Positions 6,911 to 11,393 of a stretch of 11,393 bases of DNA are shown in pieces. A program made the translations under genes and the position numbers. The stretch comes from Collinsella aerofaciens (GTDB taxonomy: Bacteria; Actinomycetota; Coriobacteriia; Coriobacteriales; Coriobacteriaceae): assembly GCA_008671285.1 (NCBI GenBank), contig RPYR01000134.1, forward strand, positions 1 to 11,393. The letters run 5' to 3'. The notes beneath the pieces are model-generated. The model saw nothing but the letters and a program-made list of their open reading frames with translations, was not told the DNA's origin and did not search any database. How positions within the stretch are numbered: position 1 is the first letter of the stretch; every line of letters begins with the position of its first letter.

Positions 6911-6944
6911 AGTATACACGTTAATGTTAATGTTAAAGTGTATA
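6911..6944 (-). promoter_or_regulatory. Promoter and autoregulatory operator of the toxin-antitoxin operon
   Basis: On the minus strand TATACT (6911-6916) is a strong -10 box 34 bases before the antitoxin start; the -35 region (ACTTTA with a 17-base spacer) is weak. A perfect 7-bp inverted repeat, TATACAC (6913-6919) and GTGTATA (6938-6944), overlaps the -10. The 18 bases between the arms are three near-copies of GTTAAT (6920-6937), which could form half-sites. This fits repression by the Phd-type antitoxin. Confidence 0.6.
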
Positions 6945-6952
6945 AAACTCAT

Positions 6953-6992
6953 CACAATGGGGCAGCCCCGTTGTGGGACCTCACTGCGGGGC
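6953..6992. other. GC-rich hairpin with a competing alternative pairing
   Basis: CACAATGGGG (6953-6962) pairs with CCCCGTTGTG (6966-6975), one T-G wobble, loop of three. The core GCCCCG (6965-6970) can instead pair with CGGGGC (6987-6992), so two structures exclude each other. No T tract follows on either strand. It lies upstream of the toxin-antitoxin promoter; its role is unknown. Confidence 0.4.
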
Positions 6993-7057
6993 ACCTTTGC
7001 TTTGTATGAATCTTCAATCGCTCCGGAACGACACCGCTCCGCAGGGTCACCCTCAGC

Positions 7058-7103
7058 AACCTACATGACGCAGATCATGCTGCCCGCCACCACGCCCAAA
7101 TAA
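7058..7103 (+). pseudogene. 3' tail remnant of a degraded gene, copy B
   Basis: In frame this reads TYMTQIMLPATTPK and stops at TAA 7101-7103. It aligns without gaps to copy A (TYVTQITVPVTMLD), including the terminator arm that follows. Upstream of 7058 the similarity fades and no start or ribosome site is present, so only a gene end is left. Unlike copy A, the complete terminator survives here. Confidence 0.5.
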
Positions 7104-7141
7104 AAACCTCCCGGAAAGTATCAACCTTTCCGGGAGGTTTT
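7103..7141. terminator. Bidirectional rho-independent terminator after ligA
   Basis: A 16-bp perfect stem, AAAACCTCCCGGAAAG (7103-7118) with CTTTCCGGGAGGTTTT (7126-7141), encloses a 7-base loop. On the minus strand it follows the ligA stop by about 20 bases and runs into TTTTTATTT; on the plus strand it ends in TTTT. It probably ends ligA, and formerly the plus-strand gene left as remnant copy B. Confidence 0.9.
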
Positions 7142-7161
7142 CTAATTTGATCATCGATGTC

Positions 7162-9462
<2,301 letters not shown>

Positions 9463-9500
9463 TCAAACCGCACCGAATCGGCAGCCGCCAGACTGGGGTG

Positions 9501-9512
9501 GATCGCGCGATC
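9501..9512. promoter_or_regulatory. 12-bp perfect palindrome upstream of ligA
   Basis: GATCGCGCGATC is its own reverse complement and lies about 110 bases upstream of the ligA start, in the non-coding stretch 9391-9576. It could be an operator, or a chance palindrome in GC-rich DNA. The same stretch has a short inverted repeat GCGGT-CTCAA-ACCGC (9457-9471 region) and no gene. No convincing ligA promoter could be picked. Confidence 0.25.
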
Positions 9513-9537
9513 AAACCATGCCCTTGCCATTTCTAAA

Positions 9538-9568
9538 TGATCCGTTTTCCTCCGTCCCCAACGGATCA
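9538..9568 (+). repeat. Palindromic element, intergenic copy
   Basis: TGATCCGTT (9538-9546) and AACGGATCA (9560-9568) form a 9-bp perfect stem around the 13-base loop TTCCTCCGTCCCC. The left 20 bases from 9537 and the CGGATC end recur in the ABC gene tail at 2471-2501 on the opposite strand. On the minus strand the loop carries GGAGG. It sits between the ligA upstream region and the terminator of the HtrA-like gene. Confidence 0.75.
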
Positions 9569-9576
9569 ATAAGAAA

Positions 9577-9613
9577 AGAGGGGCTGTCCCACACTTGGCG
9601 GGACAGCCCCTCT
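9577..9613 (-). terminator. Rho-independent terminator of the HtrA-like gene
   Basis: A 14-bp perfect stem, AGAGGGGCTGTCCC (9577-9590) with GGGACAGCCCCTCT (9600-9613), loop of nine. On the minus strand it lies 27 bases after the stop of the HtrA-like gene and runs into TTTTCTTATT. Confidence 0.92.
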
Positions 9614-9639
9614 GGCTTCGGCATATGCGAAACGGCTCG

Positions 9640-11100
9640 CTAGAACCCCTGGCCATAACCTTGACCCTGGCCCTGCTGGCCCAGCAGCTCCTCCAGGTAC
9701 TGGCGCAGCTGCTCGTCGGTAATACCGCCGTTGCCGGTGTCGGTCGAACTGTCGTCCTGCTGCTGGTTCTGCAGCTCCTCATCGGAACCCAGCTCAACCG
9801 TGACCTTCTTCTCTTCCTTGCCGCGCATGAGCGTGATCTCGACCTTCTCGCCCACCTCGTGGCTGCGCAGCGCGATGATCAGGCCATCGGCGCTCGTGAT
9901 CTCGTCGTCGCCCAACTTGGTGATGACGTCGCCCTCCTGAATGCCGGCCTTGGCGGCAGGACCGTCCTCAACGACGCTCGCCACATACGCGCCGCTATCG
10001 GTGCTCAGCTTGTTGGTGCGGGCGTTGAGCGCGTTGACGCTCGAAAGCGTAGCGCCCATGTACGGATGCACCGGCGTCTTGCCGCCGATGATCTGGTCGG
10101 CAATGTTCTTGGCGTAGTTAACGGGAATAGCAAAGCCCACGCCCGAGCTGGAGCCCGAGTAGCTCTCGATGAGCGAGTTGATGCCCACCAGCTGACCGTT
10201 GGCGTTGACGAGCGCGCCGCCGGCGGTGCCCGGGTTGATGGCGGCATCGGTCTGAATCATGTTGGCATAGATGGTGTTACCGCTGGTAGAGCTCATGGCC
10301 GTGGAACGATAGAGCGCCGACACGATACCCGTGGAGACAGACTGCTCGTTGCCGAACGGCGAGCCGATCGCCATAACCCACTCGCCAACGTTGAGCTTGG
10401 AGGAGTCGCCAATTTCGATCGGCGTAAGCTTAGAGGCGTCGGCGTCCTTGAGCTTGATGACGGCCAGGTCGCTCGAGGCGTCGTTGCCCACGAACTCGGC
10501 CTCGTAGGTGGTGCCGTCGTCCATGGTCACCACGTACTGGTCATAGCCATCGACCACGTGGTTGTTGGTGAGGATGTGGCCCTCGGTATCGAGCACCACA
10601 CCCGAACCGACGCTGCCCGAGCTATCCGACTCGTCGGCAGACTGCGAAAGCGAGCCATTCTGGCTGCCGCTCGAAGTGGCGGTAATGGAAACGACGGAGG
10701 GCAGGGCCTTGGCAGAAACGGCCTCGGCCAACGTGGTGTCCTCGGAATCAATCGTAATCTTTTGCGTCGATGAGCCCGAAGCGCCCGCCGTCACGGCGTT
10801 CTTGCCGCCGCCAATGTTGAGCGTGCCGCTCATGATAAGCGCGATGACCAGCAGGGCGCCGCAGGCACAGCCGGCGAGTGCCGTAATAAAGATCGGCAGC
10901 TTTTTGGTCTTGGTCTTGACCACCGTGTGCTTGTTTACAACCTGCTGACCACCCAGCGGCTTTCCGGTCTGCGTGTCGTAGGCCTGCACGTAGGGAATGT
11001 TGCTGTCGGCAGGCGTCGACTCCACCTGCACGCGCGGCTGCTGCTGGGTCTCGCCGGCGTTGCCCGCATCCTGGGAACGCTGGGAATCGTACTCGCTCAT
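9640..11100 (-). CDS. HtrA/DegQ-like membrane-anchored PDZ protein with catalytic Ser replaced by Ala
   Basis: A 486-residue protein: a polar cytoplasmic N terminus (1-66), one membrane helix (about 68-90), a Ser/Gly-rich linker, a trypsin-like domain (about 125-340), a PDZ domain (about 345-437, with AGIQEGDVITKLGDDEI), and a Gln/Gly-rich tail ending QGYGQGF. The domain should lie outside the membrane. Active HtrA proteases need His, Asp and Ser in GNSGG. Here H181 (NNHVVDG) and D211 (SSDLAVIKL) are present, but the serine motif INPGNSGG reads INPGTAGG, so residue 293 is Ala (codon 10222-10224). The protein should bind but not cut substrates by this mechanism; it may be a chaperone, or the sequence may be a lineage variant. 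The start is ATG 11098-11100 with AAAGGA eight bases upstream; the ATG at 11139 precedes that site. The gene has its own terminator and follows a response-regulator gene, as HtrA genes often do in Gram-positives. Confidence 0.93.
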   Translation of the reverse strand: MSEYDSQRSQDAGNAGETQQQPRVQVESTPADSNIPYVQAYDTQTGKPLGGQQVVNKHTVVKTKTKKLPIFITALAGCACGALLVIALIMSGTLNIGGGKNAVTAGASGSSTQKITIDSEDTTLAEAVSAKALPSVVSITATSSGSQNGSLSQSADESDSSGSVGSGVVLDTEGHILTNNHVVDGYDQYVVTMDDGTTYEAEFVGNDASSDLAVIKLKDADASKLTPIEIGDSSKLNVGEWVMAIGSPFGNEQSVSTGIVSALYRSTAMSSTSGNTIYANMIQTDAAINPGTAGGALVNANGQLVGINSLIESYSGSSSGVGFAIPVNYAKNIADQIIGGKTPVHPYMGATLSSVNALNARTNKLSTDSGAYVASVVEDGPAAKAGIQEGDVITKLGDDEITSADGLIIALRSHEVGEKVEITLMRGKEEKKVTVELGSDEELQNQQQDDSSTDTGNGGITDEQLRQYLEELLGQQGQGQGYGQGF

Positions 11101-11129
11101 AGCTGCGATCCTTTCGTCAAATAACCAAA

Positions 11130-11153
11130 GGCCCGCCAAACATGTGGCGGGCC
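11130..11153 (-). promoter_or_regulatory. Leader hairpin just upstream of the HtrA-like gene
   Basis: GGCCCGCCA (11130-11138) pairs perfectly with TGGCGGGCC (11145-11153), loop AACATG. On the minus strand it is followed by TTTGGTTATTT and ends about 15 bases before the ribosome binding site. It could be an attenuator or translational control element in the leader, or a terminator of an unseen upstream transcript. No confident promoter could be picked between 11154 and 11267. Confidence 0.6.
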
Positions 11154-11271
11154 ATCATTGTTCACGTTGAGTTGTACCCCAATATGCGGGCGTACGTGTA
11201 TGAGAACGCAATCTTTTAGGAAGGCTTAAGTTCTGCCGCAGACCCGAAAGGAATCCACGCATGCGGCGAAA

Positions 11272-11303
11272 CCACCACAAAGGCGTCTGCCCCTTTGTGG
11301 TGG
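11272..11303 (-). terminator. Terminator-like hairpin after the response regulator gene
   Basis: CCACCACAAAGG (11272-11283) pairs perfectly with CCTTTGTGGTGG (11292-11303), loop of eight. On the minus strand it begins five bases after the stop of the response-regulator gene; only TTT follows, so termination may be leaky and some read-through into the HtrA-like gene is possible. Confidence 0.7.
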
Positions 11304-11307
11304 AAAT

Positions 11308-11393
11308 CTAGTCCTTAAACAGATAGCCCACGCCGCGGACGGTGGTGATGTGTGCCGCGATCTGCGGGCCCACCTTGGAGCGGATGCGTCGAA
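11308..11393 (-). CDS. OmpR/PhoB-family response regulator, last 27 residues (runs off the right edge)
   Basis: The minus-strand frame ends at TAG (11308-11310) and reads RRIRSKVG, then HITTVRGVGYLFKD. The ITTVRGVGYLF stretch is the C-terminal wing of the winged-helix DNA-binding domain of OmpR/PhoB response regulators, whose consensus ends in TVRGVGYRF. The receiver domain and probable histidine kinase partner lie outside the window. Its position just before an HtrA-like gene recalls envelope-stress systems such as CssRS-HtrA and MprAB-PepD, but control of the neighbour is inference. Confidence 0.9.
   Translation of the reverse strand, partial: RRIRSKVGPQIAAHITTVRGVGYLFKD

Noticed and set aside
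11101..11139. Longer N terminus of the HtrA-like protein from ATG 11139
   Set aside because: That ATG lies in the loop of the leader hairpin and upstream of the AAAGGA ribosome site used by ATG 11100.

Overview
The window looks like the chromosome of a high-GC Gram-positive of the class Coriobacteriia, most likely Collinsella or a close relative. This is inferred from the GC-rich codon use, the protein styles (an NAD+-dependent LigA with an alanine-rich N-terminal extension, paired MdlB-type ABC exporters, an actinobacterial-type membrane-anchored HtrA) and the gene order. No rRNA, tRNA, phage, IS element or CRISPR array was seen. The ends cut two genes: an unidentified minus-strand gene on the left (1-333) and an OmpR-type response regulator on the right (11308-11393).

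Layout: (1) 1-548: the start of the left-edge gene, then a 215-base gap dominated by a 19-bp perfect inverted repeat with a second hairpin nested inside. (2) 549-4269, minus strand: a two-gene operon for a heterodimeric ABC exporter, the genes overlapping by 8 bases, with a good sigma-70-type promoter at 4311-4338. (3) 4528-5874, plus strand: a MATE multidrug/Na+ antiporter-type exporter, divergent from the ABC operon. The 258-base divergent region holds two classes of operator-like sites, including a MerR-type dyad in front of the MATE gene. (4) 5875-7161: a PhD/YefM-type antitoxin and PIN-domain toxin operon on the minus strand. It is flanked by two diverged copies of the same short 3' gene tail, each followed by the start of a CCTCCCGGA terminator arm. 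(5) 7162-9390, minus strand: ligA. (6) 9640-11100, minus strand: an HtrA/DegQ-like membrane-anchored protein whose catalytic serine is replaced by alanine. (7) 11308-11393: the end of the response regulator.

Together the left half is an export/drug-response block: two unrelated exporters transcribed divergently from a shared, operator-rich region whose regulators are not in the window. The right half combines core DNA replication/repair (ligA) with an envelope-stress-type HtrA beside a two-component regulator, the usual setting for HtrA genes in Gram-positives. The toxin-antitoxin pair is an accessory insertion between the two.

The best leads are: the HtrA-like protein with an apparently dead active site; a small palindromic element present both between genes (9538-9568) and inside the coding tail of an ABC gene (2471-2501); the duplicated gene remnants bracketing the toxin-antitoxin module; the nested palindrome at 435-499; and a beta-clamp-binding-like motif at the extreme N terminus of LigA. 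No wholly new multi-gene system is evident. All calls come from reading the sequence; no database search or folding program was run.
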